Part shown: one piece after another, positions 15,722-23,614 of the stretch
How positions within the stretch are numbered: the first letter of the stretch is position 1
How the letters are laid out: each line of letters opens with the position of its first letter
DNA from: SHLQ01 sp964441145
GTDB taxonomy: Bacteria > Actinomycetota > Acidimicrobiia > Acidimicrobiales > SHLQ01
Assembly (NCBI GenBank): GCA_964441145.1
Contig: CAYTUB010000031.1
Location: forward strand, 1 to 32,323
Reading direction: 5' to 3'
Length of the DNA stretch: 32,323 bases
Notes under the pieces: generated by a model
What the model saw: only the letters and a program-made list of their open reading frames with translations
Told to the model about the DNA's origin: nothing
Databases searched by the model: none
Translations under genes and position numbers: made by a program

Positions 15722-16458
15722 CGACAACCGAACTCGTGATCATCATCGGGGTGGCGGTCGTCGCCGCGCTACTGAAATCGGTCACGGGCCTTGGGTATCC
15801 GCTGTTGTTGGTGCCAGCGCTCGCCTTATTTCTCGACATCGCTGATGCGATCGTCATCGTGGCCCCGTCGAATCTTGCGCTCAACGCACAGATTGCATGG
15901 GTGAACCGTTCTCACGCGCCAGGAGCTCGGACCCTCGGACCGTTCACCGTTGCTGGGGTGGTCGGTGCCGTCATTGGGACCCTGCTACTCCCTGTGCTGC
16001 CCGACCGCGGGCTGCGTATCGCCTTGGTCGTGATCATCGTGGCGTTTCTCGCCAATCGGAGTCGTAAAGGGCAAGATGCAAGCGGTCGGGATCCGTCGAG
16101 GACGGACGGGCTAGCCCTGCCGGTGGGTTTGGTTGCCGGGGTCTTTCAGGGGGCAGCGGGAATCTCCGGTCCCGTGGTCTCCGCGTGGTTTCTGTCGCGC
16201 CAGATAGCGGTCGACGCATTTGTACTCGCGGTCACCGCAACCTTTGCCGTCACCGGTGCAGCCCAGATCGTGGTCCTGTTGCTTCAGCCCGAATTTGCCG
16301 ACGATCTTTTCCTCGGCTTGATCCTCACGCCATTCGCGCTGCTGATGGTTCCCGTGGGCGGCTTCATCCGAGCGCGCATGGGTACGTCCCGATTTGAACA
16401 GCTCATCATCGCCGTGCTCATTGCGGCCGCGATCTCGTTGGTCGTACGGCTTCTGTAG
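15718..16458 (+). CDS. TauE/SafE-family anion permease
   Basis: A 246-residue inner-membrane protein with about seven to eight hydrophobic helices. The two family half-motifs are visible: KSVTGLGYPLLLVP in the first half (about 20-33) and GVFQGAAGISGPVVSAW in the second (about 140-157). TauE/SafE proteins export sulfite, sulfoacetate or related organic anions. Co-translation with a LysR regulator (ATGA overlap) suggests induction by its substrate. A sulfur role would fit the sulfotransferase operon upstream, but no direct link is visible, and the family has many unknown substrates. Confidence 0.82.
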   Translation: MTTTELVIIIGVAVVAALLKSVTGLGYPLLLVPALALFLDIADAIVIVAPSNLALNAQIAWVNRSHAPGARTLGPFTVAGVVGAVIGTLLLPVLPDRGLRIALVVIIVAFLANRSRKGQDASGRDPSRTDGLALPVGLVAGVFQGAAGISGPVVSAWFLSRQIAVDAFVLAVTATFAVTGAAQIVVLLLQPEFADDLFLGLILTPFALLMVPVGGFIRARMGTSRFEQLIIAVLIAAAISLVVRLL

Positions 16459-16484
16459 CCGCACCGCAACGACATCGAACTCGA

Positions 16485-16697
16485 CTATGCGCCGCCTGCC
16501 TTACGGGCTCGGCGAGCCTGGGCCCGTTCCCACTTTCGTTGGCGACTCCTGCATGCCTTGCGGCAAAAGATCTGATTCGAAGTCTTTGCTTCGAACAGCT
16601 CACCACAACGCCAATAATCGCACTCTCGAAGTCGTTCGGGATCGAAGTCGTCGGGAAAGTCCTCTGGCCAGTCCTCGGCGACAGAGTCGTTTGCCAT
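16485..16697 (-). CDS. Small four-cysteine zinc-finger-like protein
   Basis: A 70-residue protein I do not recognise by name. An acidic N-terminus (about 1-22) is followed by a cysteine knuckle pair, C26-x4-C31 and C45-x3-C49, within RECDYWRCGELF and IFCRKACRSRQRKW, and then a very basic Arg/Lys/Ala tail (50-70). The pattern resembles small CxxCG...FCSxxCR zinc ribbons of actinobacteria that may bind nucleic acid. It starts nine bases after the inorganic pyrophosphatase stop on the same strand, so it probably shares that transcript. Composition and cysteine spacing make it a credible gene despite its size. Confidence 0.65.
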   Translation of the reverse strand: MANDSVAEDWPEDFPDDFDPERLRECDYWRCGELFEAKTSNQIFCRKACRSRQRKWERAQARRARKAGGA

Positions 16698-16706
16698 GAG
16701 ACCCGG

Positions 16707-17270
16707 CTAGTCGTCGTTGGATCGTCGTCGAGGCGGGCGTGGCTTGGCCTTCTCGCGTTCGATGGCTTCCAAAATGAGCTTCTGCGCTTCGGCGGTATCG
16801 CCGAAGTGGTCGATCTTGACCCACTTGCCAGGCTCAAGGTCTTTGTAGTGATCGAAGAAGTGCTCGATTTGCTCGAGGGTGATCGGTGGTAGGTCGCTGT
16901 AGTTCTGGACCCGCTCGTAACGACGAGAGACGTTGTTGCTCGGAACGGCGAGGAGCTTTTCATCTGGGCCGGCGTCGTCTTCCATGACAAGCACGCCAAT
17001 TGGACGGCAGTTGATCACACAACCCGGTGCGAGGACGCGGGTGTTGCAAACGAGAACGTCGATTGGATCGCCGTCTTCGCTCAGCGTGTGAGGGACGAAT
17101 CCGTAGTTCCCTGGATAGCGCATTGGCGTGTAGAGAAAGCGGTCAACCCAGAGGGCACCCGATGTCTTGTCGAGTTCGTACTTGATTGGCTCGCCGCCAA
17201 CGGAGACCTCGATGATCACGTTGATGTCGTCAGGGGGCGAATCTCCCGTAGGGATCGCATCGATACGCAT
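16707..17270 (-). CDS. ppa: Inorganic pyrophosphatase (family I)
   Basis: A 187-residue soluble enzyme hydrolysing pyrophosphate to two phosphates, pulling biosynthetic reactions forward. The family I signature DGDPIDVLV is at 66-74 with its three metal-binding aspartates (66, 68, 71). IKYELDK (29-35), the YTPMRYPGNYGFVP segment (47-60) and the late KDLEPGKWVKI stretch are also typical. The C-terminus carries a basic tail (KPRPPRRRSNDD) beyond the usual end. AAGGAA upstream of the ATG supports the start. A small zinc-finger gene follows in the same direction. Confidence 0.95.
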   Translation of the reverse strand: MRIDAIPTGDSPPDDINVIIEVSVGGEPIKYELDKTSGALWVDRFLYTPMRYPGNYGFVPHTLSEDGDPIDVLVCNTRVLAPGCVINCRPIGVLVMEDDAGPDEKLLAVPSNNVSRRYERVQNYSDLPPITLEQIEHFFDHYKDLEPGKWVKIDHFGDTAEAQKLILEAIEREKAKPRPPRRRSNDD

Positions 17271-17349
17271 GGGGTTCCTTCGGTTGTGATCGAGGAGATG
17301 TGATCAGATTCTACGAGTAAGCCGACATCTTGGCTGGGTTTAGACATGC

Positions 17350-17376
17350 GTTTGGCCGGCGCAAGGCCGGCCAAAC
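17350..17376 (-). terminator. Hairpin terminator after the BI-1 family gene
   Basis: GTTTGGCCGGC (17350-17360) and GCCGGCCAAAC (17366-17376) form a perfect 11-bp stem with a GCAAG loop. It lies between the stop of the BI-1 gene (17427) and the start of ppa (17270), so it probably ends the BI-1 transcript. No T-tract follows. Confidence 0.6.
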
Positions 17377-17426
17377 AAGTACTTACCCGTGACTGCTCAA
17401 CGGGTTGAGCGTGTCGTTCGTGAGAA

Positions 17427-18143
17427 CTACTCGCGACTCATCAGGAGACGGAGCACGTACCAGAACATGGTCATCAGAGAAGTGAACAGCGCAATAGATG
17501 CCGCGACGTGTGAACCGATTGGGTAGCGCTTCACGACGTTTTGCGTCTGGAACAGGATCGAGGCTCCCGAGAGGCCGATCATGGCTACCGAGAACCAGGT
17601 GCCGAGCCCGAAGCCAAAGATCACGCCGCCAATAATGGCGAGCAATGCCAGGCCGAAGCCCCACATCACGATCGGGCGAAGGAACGAGAGGTCCTTACGG
17701 GTGAAGAGTCCAATTGCGGTCAAGATGGCGAAACCGATGCCGGTGATGATCGCAGCCTGGGCAACGGTGGCCCCGCCGCCTTCTTGGCCGAAGACGAACG
17801 AGAGGAACGGTGCAAAGATCAACGCCTGAGCAGCAGCCGAGCCAAAGAGGCCCAGATACTGGCGAGGTGGATTATTCAGATCGGCGGCAGCGTTGGCAGA
17901 GAACCATTGCACGACCATGACGCCGCCGAGCATCAAGAGCCAGCGGCCGCCACCTGCGCCAAAGAAGAAGTCTTCGAGAGCGCCGGCAATGCCGGTGATG
18001 AACAGAACTGCTTCGATCGCCACGAAGACAGCCACCGCAGCTGCGATGTGTTGGTATACCAAGCCAACAAAGGTGGCTCGGTCGGTCTCGGGGGCTTGTG
18101 CCGCCGGAATTCGACGAAGTTGGGGTGTCTCAAATGAACTCAC
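17427..18143 (-). CDS. Bax inhibitor-1 (BI-1/YccA)-family membrane protein
   Basis: A membrane protein of about 238 residues with seven hydrophobic helices, of the BI-1/YccA/TMBIM family. Members act as pH-sensitive calcium leak channels or as modulators of membrane proteases; the bacterial role is not settled. The closing segment, with SNNPP-like LNNPPRQYLGLFGSAA and a final short MTMFWYVLRLLMSRE, fits the family. I chose GTG at 18143 because AGGAAGGA (18152-18159) lies eight bases upstream; a start at 18167 would place that site inside the coding region. A perfect 8-bp hairpin sits just upstream of the ribosome-binding site. Confidence 0.82.
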   Translation of the reverse strand: MSSFETPQLRRIPAAQAPETDRATFVGLVYQHIAAAVAVFVAIEAVLFITGIAGALEDFFFGAGGGRWLLMLGGVMVVQWFSANAAADLNNPPRQYLGLFGSAAAQALIFAPFLSFVFGQEGGGATVAQAAIITGIGFAILTAIGLFTRKDLSFLRPIVMWGFGLALLAIIGGVIFGFGLGTWFSVAMIGLSGASILFQTQNVVKRYPIGSHVAASIALFTSLMTMFWYVLRLLMSRE

Positions 18144-18163
18144 GTTGTGGGTCCTTCCTGGGT

Positions 18164-18183
18164 GCACGCACCAGTGTGCGTGC
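18164..18183 (-). promoter_or_regulatory. Leader hairpin next to the BI-1 ribosome-binding site
   Basis: GCACGCAC (18164-18171) and GTGCGTGC (18176-18183) form a perfect 8-bp stem with a four-base loop. It ends four bases before the AGGAAGGA ribosome-binding site of the minus-strand gene. It could modulate translation or RNA stability, or be a DNA operator. Confidence 0.4.
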
Positions 18184-18204
18184 GTTGTTTCTCAACGTTA
18201 TCGC

Positions 18205-18218
18205 ACCCGAAATCGGGT
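18205..18218. promoter_or_regulatory. Palindrome ACCCGA-AA-TCGGGT in divergent spacer
   Basis: A perfect 6-bp inverted repeat with a two-base centre lies midway between the divergent BI-1 and asparaginase genes. Flanking CGC and (T)GCG extend the symmetry imperfectly. Position and shape suggest a repressor operator; no regulator gene is adjacent. Confidence 0.35.
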
Positions 18219-18270
18219 TGCGTCGTTGGTATAAACGTCTATTCGACCGTTTTTCATCCAGACTGAATAG

Positions 18271-19233
18271 ATGTACACGTCAGCTGAGCCCCTCAGGGTG
18301 GCCGTCACCCGAGGCATCGTGGAGAGCGAACACCTCGTTGATGCACTCGTTTTGGGGCCCAAAGGGGCGTTGATCGAAGCCGGCGACGTGTCTCGGAAGG
18401 TCCTTCCGCGTTCGGCAATCAAACCAATTCAAGTACTTCCGCTCATCGAGACGGGAGCAGCAAAGCGTTTCGATGTGACGAACGATGAGATTGCCCTTGG
18501 CTCGGCAAGCCACAGCGCCGAAGCGGTTCACCTCGAAGCGGTCGATGCCTGGCTATCGCGCATCGGTCTCGATGGGGGAGCGCTCGAATGCGGGCCCGGT
18601 CGTCCATTGTCAGCGGAACGGGCCGACGAGCTCGTCCGCTCCGGCACTGACTTTGAACCCATTCACAATTGTTGTTCCGGGAAGCACGCCGCGTTCTTGA
18701 CCGTGGCCCAACACCTCGGGCACGACCCGCAGGGATACATTGCGCGCGATCACCCGGTGCAACAGCTTGTGGCCGACGCGATCACCCGATTTACCGGGGT
18801 GGACACCGCGAGTCTCGACTATGGAATCGATGGTTGCGGAATCCCGACCTTCGCGCTTCCCCTCGATGCCCTTGCGCACTCGATGCAACGACTGGTGACC
18901 GCAGATGACGAGGCCGCAAACCGGGTCACTGGCGCGTTGCCAGGCAGATCTTTGCTGTTGTCGGGCACAGGACGTCACGAGCACCGTATGGAGGCCCATG
19001 CATCTGAACCTTTGTTACTGAAGGGAGGTGCCGAAGGAGTATTCATGGGCGCACTGCCACAACGCGGGATCGGATTCGCCCTCAAGGCGCGAGACGGGGC
19101 TGAACGGGCCGCCAATGCCGCAATCTCGCTGGTACTGGCTGAACTTGGCGCTGTTAACTCAGAGGTAGTCGCCACCAATCTCACTAACCGGGCGGGTACT
19201 GTCGTGGGGACCACGGAGGCACAGCTTTCATGA
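18271..19233 (+). CDS. Asparaginase, Rhizobium etli-type (PF06089)
   Basis: A 320-residue L-asparaginase of the Rhizobium-type structural class, hydrolysing asparagine to aspartate and ammonia. The key residues described for the R. etli enzyme occur at the same numbers here: Ser48 and Lys51 in RSAIKP, Ser80 in GSASHS, and the zinc site Cys135/Lys138 in HNCCSGKH with Cys189 in DGCGIP. The remaining lysine is probably Lys272 in FALKARDG. Both catalytic Ser-Lys pairs therefore look intact. No clear ribosome-binding site precedes the ATG. The stop overlaps the start of the Wzm-like permease gene (ATGA), an unexpected partner. Confidence 0.9.
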   Translation: MYTSAEPLRVAVTRGIVESEHLVDALVLGPKGALIEAGDVSRKVLPRSAIKPIQVLPLIETGAAKRFDVTNDEIALGSASHSAEAVHLEAVDAWLSRIGLDGGALECGPGRPLSAERADELVRSGTDFEPIHNCCSGKHAAFLTVAQHLGHDPQGYIARDHPVQQLVADAITRFTGVDTASLDYGIDGCGIPTFALPLDALAHSMQRLVTADDEAANRVTGALPGRSLLLSGTGRHEHRMEAHASEPLLLKGGAEGVFMGALPQRGIGFALKARDGAERAANAAISLVLAELGAVNSEVVATNLTNRAGTVVGTTEAQLS

Positions 19234-20225
19234 CTGCAACCGAGAGCGACCACGACAATTCAGGTGATCTGGGCCGTGCCGACAGCGACGCTGACGAGGG
19301 GTTTTCCACGTCATCTGCGAGCATGACGCAGGACGCGGCCTATTCGGCCATGGCCGACGGTGACGATGTGGTGGTGTTCTCCGCATCTTCAGCCAACACG
19401 ACAGTGTTCGCGTCGATGCGCGAGACCTGGCGGTACCGGGGCTTCATTGGCTACATGACCCGTCGTCATCTGCGGATCACGTATTTGCGCAGTTACCTGG
19501 GTTGGTTCTGGTCGCTTCTCAACCCCATTGCCGAAGTGGCGATCTATAGCTTTGTCTTCGGGGCGCTTCTCGGAGTGAATCGGGCCGTCCCCAATGCGCC
19601 GAACGGCTTCAATTCATTTCCGCATTTCCTGCTCTCTGGCTTAGCGATCTGGGTGTTCTTCCGGACGGTCTCAAGCAAGGTGCTCAACAGCTTCAATCGA
19701 ACCGTGCGACTGAGGCGGAAGCTCTATTTCCCACCAGCCGCCGCAGCCGTTTCTGCTGCATTAGGCACGATGGTGGAGTCCGGGGTGCTCATCTTGGCAG
19801 TCATTGGCTTCTTTGGACTGTTTGGGCACTTGAGTATTCACGCGGTTGTTCTCATCCCGGCGGCGTTGTTTGCCGCGACCAGTGGTTTGGGTGTGGGGCT
19901 TGCACTGTCTGTCGTCAACTCGAGATATCAAGATGTTGGGTACTTGTACGCGATCGTCCTTCGCTTGGGCTTTTACCTTCTTCCCGTCCTCTGGCCAATC
20001 GAGGAGGCGACCCGACGTTTCGATGGCAGCCTGAGCTGGGTTGGAGACGTGGTTGGCCTCAATCCCTTTGCCCAGATGATCGGGTTTGGTCGAGCCGGCA
20101 TCCTGTTTCAGGAGTGGCCGGGTCTCGGCGACTGGCTCTACCTCACCGGGTTCTCGCTAACCATCCTGATCTTTGGATGGGCAATCTTTGCCCGTACATC
20201 GGCTGATGTTGCCGAGGGACTGTAA
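19230..20225 (+). CDS. wzm: Polysaccharide ABC exporter, permease (Wzm-like)
   Basis: A 331-residue ABC-2 type permease. The first 65 residues are hydrophilic and acidic, longer than usual. The core has six hydrophobic helices and the family phrases TYLRSYLGWFWSLLNPI (about 85-101), a SFVFGALLG helix and SRYQDVGYLYAIVLRLGFYLLPVLWP (about 230-255). With the ATPase gene two bases downstream it forms an exporter for polysaccharide or teichoic-acid-like polymer. The ATG overlaps the asparaginase stop. No glycosyltransferases are adjacent, so the polymer must be made elsewhere, possibly by the operon at 5113-13125. Confidence 0.88.
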   Translation: MTATESDHDNSGDLGRADSDADEGFSTSSASMTQDAAYSAMADGDDVVVFSASSANTTVFASMRETWRYRGFIGYMTRRHLRITYLRSYLGWFWSLLNPIAEVAIYSFVFGALLGVNRAVPNAPNGFNSFPHFLLSGLAIWVFFRTVSSKVLNSFNRTVRLRRKLYFPPAAAAVSAALGTMVESGVLILAVIGFFGLFGHLSIHAVVLIPAALFAATSGLGVGLALSVVNSRYQDVGYLYAIVLRLGFYLLPVLWPIEEATRRFDGSLSWVGDVVGLNPFAQMIGFGRAGILFQEWPGLGDWLYLTGFSLTILIFGWAIFARTSADVAEGL

Positions 20226-20227
20226 CG

Positions 20228-21502
20228 ATGGGTGAGATCGCGATCGAGGCGGTGGACGTCTCGAAAAAATTCCTCCTCGGACGACGAAGCTCGAGCGTCA
20301 AGGATCGCCTCACTGGATTTTCTTCTCCGCAGCGGGAGGAGTTCTGGGCTTTTCAAGATGTGTCGATCCAAGTACCCAAGGGCTCGATGTTGGGTGTGAT
20401 CGGGCGAAATGGTTCGGGCAAGTCGACGTTTCTGCGAACCCTATGCGGCGTGTACAGGCCCTCTACCGGTCACGTCAAAGTGCGAGGCAGGGTTACTGCG
20501 CTGCTTGAACTCGGTGCAGGGTTCCATCAAGACCTGACAGGTCGCGAGAACGTCTACATGAATGCCTCTGTCGTGGGCCTCGACCAGAAGTACGTGGATT
20601 CTGTGATCGACGAGATCATCGAGATGGCCGATATTGGCTCCTTTATCGATGCACCGATCGAGACTTATTCATCAGGTATGCGCGCTCGCCTCGGTTTCGC
20701 AGTGTCCATCCGGATGCAGCCCGAAATTCTCTTGGCTGATGAGATCACCGCTGTTGGAGATATTGCGTTCAGGGCCCATGGGGTCAAGCGCATGCAAGAG
20801 CTCCGTGAGCAAGGGGCCACCATCGTCCAGGTGTCGCACAGTCTGTCGATGCTTGCCGACAGCGCCGATCAGGTGCTGTGGCTGCACCACGGCCGGGTAC
20901 GCCGGATTGGCGATCCGAAAGCGGTTATTGAGGAATATAGAGAAGCGGCCGCAACGGATCGATCCGGGCGCATGATGGACGGTGAGGCCGCGCCAGCAGG
21001 TGCTGGTGGCGCGCTGATGCCAGACGGCGTTCGCCTGACCAAGGGGGCAGCGAGGCGAAAGCGTCAAGCAGCAGCCACCGAAGCGCTCGCTGCTGCCGAT
21101 ACCAACTCCGATTGGATTGAGTCGGTCACATTTGTTGGCGAAGATGGCGAGCCCCGTGCTGGGAGGCCAGCCTTGATCAGCATCGAGCTGCGCCCCGAGG
21201 GTCCCCTTGTTGACCCGCGAGTCGAGCTACAGGTATTTGCGGGCGGCGGAGCTAACACCGGCCTCGGGTATTCGAGTGGGCCGATCGAGGACATGGTCGA
21301 TGCCAATGGCTTTGGAACCCTCGCGGCACAAGTGGACCCGCTCACGTTGGGGAGCGGTCGATACAACCTTCGCGTTGACTTGCACTCCGACGGCGATGTG
21401 GTTGCGACCAAGACCACCAGTTTCTCGGTCGAGGGCATTGACAAAGATGATGACTCCTTCGCCGCGATGCCGGCGATGTGGCGCGTGACGGCGACTCGCT
21501 GA
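20228..21502 (+). CDS. wzt: Polysaccharide ABC exporter, ATPase with C-terminal Wzt domain
   Basis: A 424-residue ATPase partner of the Wzm-like permease. Nucleotide-binding domain (about 3-235): Walker A GRNGSGKST (59-67), the LGAGFHQDLTGRENVYMN stretch typical of polysaccharide exporters (95-112), signature YSSGMRARL (147-155), Walker B ILLADE (167-172) and the H-loop His204. A low-complexity linker (about 240-285) leads to a beta-rich C-terminal domain (290-415) like the Wzt carbohydrate-recognition domain, which in characterised systems reads a cap on the polymer. This suggests selective export of a finished, marked chain. The gene starts two bases after the permease stop. Confidence 0.9.
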   Translation: MGEIAIEAVDVSKKFLLGRRSSSVKDRLTGFSSPQREEFWAFQDVSIQVPKGSMLGVIGRNGSGKSTFLRTLCGVYRPSTGHVKVRGRVTALLELGAGFHQDLTGRENVYMNASVVGLDQKYVDSVIDEIIEMADIGSFIDAPIETYSSGMRARLGFAVSIRMQPEILLADEITAVGDIAFRAHGVKRMQELREQGATIVQVSHSLSMLADSADQVLWLHHGRVRRIGDPKAVIEEYREAAATDRSGRMMDGEAAPAGAGGALMPDGVRLTKGAARRKRQAAATEALAAADTNSDWIESVTFVGEDGEPRAGRPALISIELRPEGPLVDPRVELQVFAGGGANTGLGYSSGPIEDMVDANGFGTLAAQVDPLTLGSGRYNLRVDLHSDGDVVATKTTSFSVEGIDKDDDSFAAMPAMWRVTATR

Positions 21503-21557
21503 GCCGGTGCGATCCGACGTCGAGGCGGGACGGATGAATGCTCCGAACCGCTGCCCC

Positions 21558-21563
21558 TAGGAT
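21558..21563 (+). promoter_or_regulatory. -10 box TAGGAT of a leaderless aroQ transcript
   Basis: TAGGAT is followed by exactly six bases and then the GTG start of aroQ. There is no ribosome-binding site. The same hexamer at the same distance precedes the MOSC gene (28293-28298), which supports the assignment. Confidence 0.6.
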
Positions 21564-21569
21564 GGGCGA

Positions 21570-22040
21570 GTGCGATTTCTGCTCCTTAATGGCCCAAACC
21601 TGAACCTGCTCGGCACCCGAGAGCCCGATGTGTATGGCTCCGACACGTTGGCTGACATCGAACAACGCCTAACCGATGTGGCAGCCAGCTTCGGTGACGA
21701 GATAACGGGATTCCAGAGCAATGGCGAGGGCGACCTTGTCGACGCGCTCCAAGAGGCAGCGGCGTGGGCCGACGGTGCGTTGTTTAACCCGGGTGGTTAC
21801 ACCCATACCTCCGTTGCCTTACGCGACGCCATAGCGGCGGTCGGGTACCCGGTAGTCGAGGTGCATCTATCGAACCCCGCAGCTCGCGAGGAGTTCCGCC
21901 ATCGGTCGCTCGTCAGCCCGGTGTGTCTCGGAACGGTTGCTGGCTTTGGCGCTGTGGGGTACGAGAGCGCCTACAGCGCTCTTCGGGCTCACCTAGAGGC
22001 AGGTAGCAGCGCAACCGACCAGGCCGAGGGGAAGTCATGA
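21570..22040 (+). CDS. aroQ: 3-Dehydroquinate dehydratase, type II
   Basis: A 156-residue cytoplasmic enzyme of the shikimate pathway (3-dehydroquinate to 3-dehydroshikimate). The signature NGPNLNLLGTREPDVYG (7-23) holds the catalytic Tyr22. FQSNGEGDLVD (48-58), NPGGYTHTS (73-81) and VEVHLSN (96-102) with catalytic His99 follow. The GTG start at 21570 is preceded by TAGGAT at the leaderless spacing. Length fits the dodecameric type II family. The stop overlaps the next start by ATGA, coupling it to an FAD oxidoreductase. Confidence 0.95.
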   Translation: MRFLLLNGPNLNLLGTREPDVYGSDTLADIEQRLTDVAASFGDEITGFQSNGEGDLVDALQEAAAWADGALFNPGGYTHTSVALRDAIAAVGYPVVEVHLSNPAAREEFRHRSLVSPVCLGTVAGFGAVGYESAYSALRAHLEAGSSATDQAEGKS

Positions 22041-23251
22041 GTCATGTGGCGGTCGTCGGGGCTGGTCTAGCTGGCTTGGCTGCGGCGAAGCTTGTTGTCG
22101 AGCGCGGCCACGAGGTGAGTGTCTATGAAGCATCCAATGGTGTTGGCGGTCGGGTTCGCACCGACGAGGTGGACGGGTACTTGCTCGATCGGGGATTTCA
22201 GATCCTTCTGACGGCCTATCCGGTGGCCCAGCGGGTCTTTGACTACGACGCGTTGGACTTGCGCCGGTTTCATGCGGGTTCGTTCGTCCAGCTCGACTCC
22301 GGACGGGTAAAGGTGGGAGACCCCCTGCGCCGCACGGCGGACTTGCTCGACACCGTGCGAGCCCCCGTTGGATCGATGGCCGACAAGGTTCGCCTGCTCG
22401 ATTGGCGTCGAAAGGTCGCAACGGGGCCGATCGATGAGTTGTGGTCTAAGCCCGAATGCACGACCAATTCGCGGTTCGGGGATCTCAAATTTTCCGATGA
22501 CTTCGTCGAACAGTTCCTTCGCCCGTTGTTTGCTGGCATCGCCCTCGATCCCACGCTCGACGTATCCAGTCGATTCACCGAGTTCGTGTTCCGGATGCTC
22601 GGTGAGGGCTATGGCGCCGTTCCCTCGAAAGGCATGGGGCAACTCGGCACCCAAATCGCCGAGCAGTTGCCAGATGGAGCGCTGCATCTGTCGACGCCCG
22701 TTGAGGCGGTCGCATCAGATTCGGTGACCGTAGGCGGAGCGGTGATGCCGGCCGACGCCGTCATCGTGGCCACCGACATGACCGCAGCGGCACGTCTGCT
22801 CGATACCCCTGACCTGGGTTGGAACTCGGTGACCACCTACTGGTTCAGCGCAGACGAAGCCCCCGTTGAGGAGCCGCTCCTGCTCTTGAACGGCACGGGC
22901 GAGGGTCCGGTCAACAACGTTGCCGTGATGTCCAACGTGTCCCGCTCATACGCTCCGGTCGACAAACACCTCATCGCGGTCTCACATCCGAGCCTGGACC
23001 TCGGCGAAGACGCCGTGCGCCAGCAGCTCCGAGGGTGGTTTGGTGGAGCGGTCTCCAGCTGGGAAGTCGTCCGCCGCGATGAGATCGCGCATGCACAGCC
23101 CCGCTACCTCCCCGGAGAGGCCTTGCCGGCATCCACAGATCTCGATTCAGGATTGTTTGTGGCAGGAGACCATCGCCAGAATCCATCGATCAATGGCGCC
23201 TTGCAGTCTGGCCGTGCTGCGGCACGCTCTGCGTTGAAGCATCTGAACTAA
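22037..23251 (+). CDS. FAD-dependent amine oxidase/phytoene desaturase-like oxidoreductase
   Basis: A 404-residue flavoprotein. The N-terminal dinucleotide-binding motif VVGAGLAGLAAAKLV (6-20) is followed by the acidic ribose-binding residue in VYEAS, and by the GGRVRTDEVDGYLLDRGFQ segment (36-55) typical of the amine oxidase/protoporphyrinogen oxidase/phytoene desaturase superfamily. A C-terminal FAD motif (LFVAGDHRQNPSINGALQSG, about 374-393) closes the protein. Substrate cannot be assigned. It overlaps aroQ by four bases (ATGA) and is followed by a weak hairpin. Confidence 0.83.
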   Translation: MSHVAVVGAGLAGLAAAKLVVERGHEVSVYEASNGVGGRVRTDEVDGYLLDRGFQILLTAYPVAQRVFDYDALDLRRFHAGSFVQLDSGRVKVGDPLRRTADLLDTVRAPVGSMADKVRLLDWRRKVATGPIDELWSKPECTTNSRFGDLKFSDDFVEQFLRPLFAGIALDPTLDVSSRFTEFVFRMLGEGYGAVPSKGMGQLGTQIAEQLPDGALHLSTPVEAVASDSVTVGGAVMPADAVIVATDMTAAARLLDTPDLGWNSVTTYWFSADEAPVEEPLLLLNGTGEGPVNNVAVMSNVSRSYAPVDKHLIAVSHPSLDLGEDAVRQQLRGWFGGAVSSWEVVRRDEIAHAQPRYLPGEALPASTDLDSGLFVAGDHRQNPSINGALQSGRAAARSALKHLN

Positions 23252-23518
23252 ATCTTACGGATGCACCGACCTCTCGTGAGTGACCTCACGGAACGTGGTT
23301 TAACTGTTGGCAATGTTGTTGGAGGGGGAGCAGTGATCTTTTGCGCTCATTGTTTCTTGTGACAATTCTCGCTCAGTCGGCCGTCATGAAATCGTAATGT
23401 TCACTGTGGGTGGCGACCTTTGGAAGCCTCTCCGTGGAATCCGTTGAGTCGCCAAGGCCAAACGAAATCCCGGCACAAACGCGTTGCGCGGTCACGTCAG
23501 GAGGCCTGAAAGTTTGCC
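23252..23518. other. Gene-free spacer upstream of the nrd promoter
   Basis: No plausible gene on either strand. CGTGAG-TGAC-CTCACG (23275-23290) is a 6-bp hairpin that may end the aroQ-oxidoreductase transcript. TCAGG-AGG-CCTGA (23497-23509) is a small dyad just before the nrd -35 box. The rest shows no structure I can interpret. Confidence 0.45.
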
Positions 23519-23548
23519 TTGACGAACGTGTAATTACAGGGCTGTAAT
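23519..23548 (+). promoter_or_regulatory. nrdAB promoter with palindromic operator in the spacer
   Basis: TTGACG (23519-23524) and TGTAAT (23543-23548) are separated by 18 bases and resemble a sigma70 promoter. Inside the spacer is the perfect 10-base palindrome TGTAATTACA (23529-23538), and its half TGTAATT recurs at 23543-23549, overlapping the -10. This is where a repressor such as NrdR would block polymerase, but the sequence does not clearly match the published NrdR box. Confidence 0.6.
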
Positions 23549-23573
23549 TGTCAAGCCCCCCAAGCAGCAGGTA

Positions 23574-23614
23574 CTGGGTGCGGTAACGAAACAGATGGGC
23601 TTACGCAGCCCCAG
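23574..23614 (+). promoter_or_regulatory. Leader hairpin before nrdA
   Basis: CTGGGTGCG (23574-23582) can pair with CGCAGCCCCAG (23604-23614) apart from a two-base bulge. The 3' arm runs into the AGGTGG ribosome-binding site (23613-23618), which is eight bases before the nrdA ATG. It could affect translation initiation. Confidence 0.4.

Noticed and set aside
18144..18167. ATG start eight residues upstream for the BI-1 gene
   Set aside because: It would put the strong AGGAAGGA site inside the coding region; the GTG at 18143 is correctly placed behind that site.
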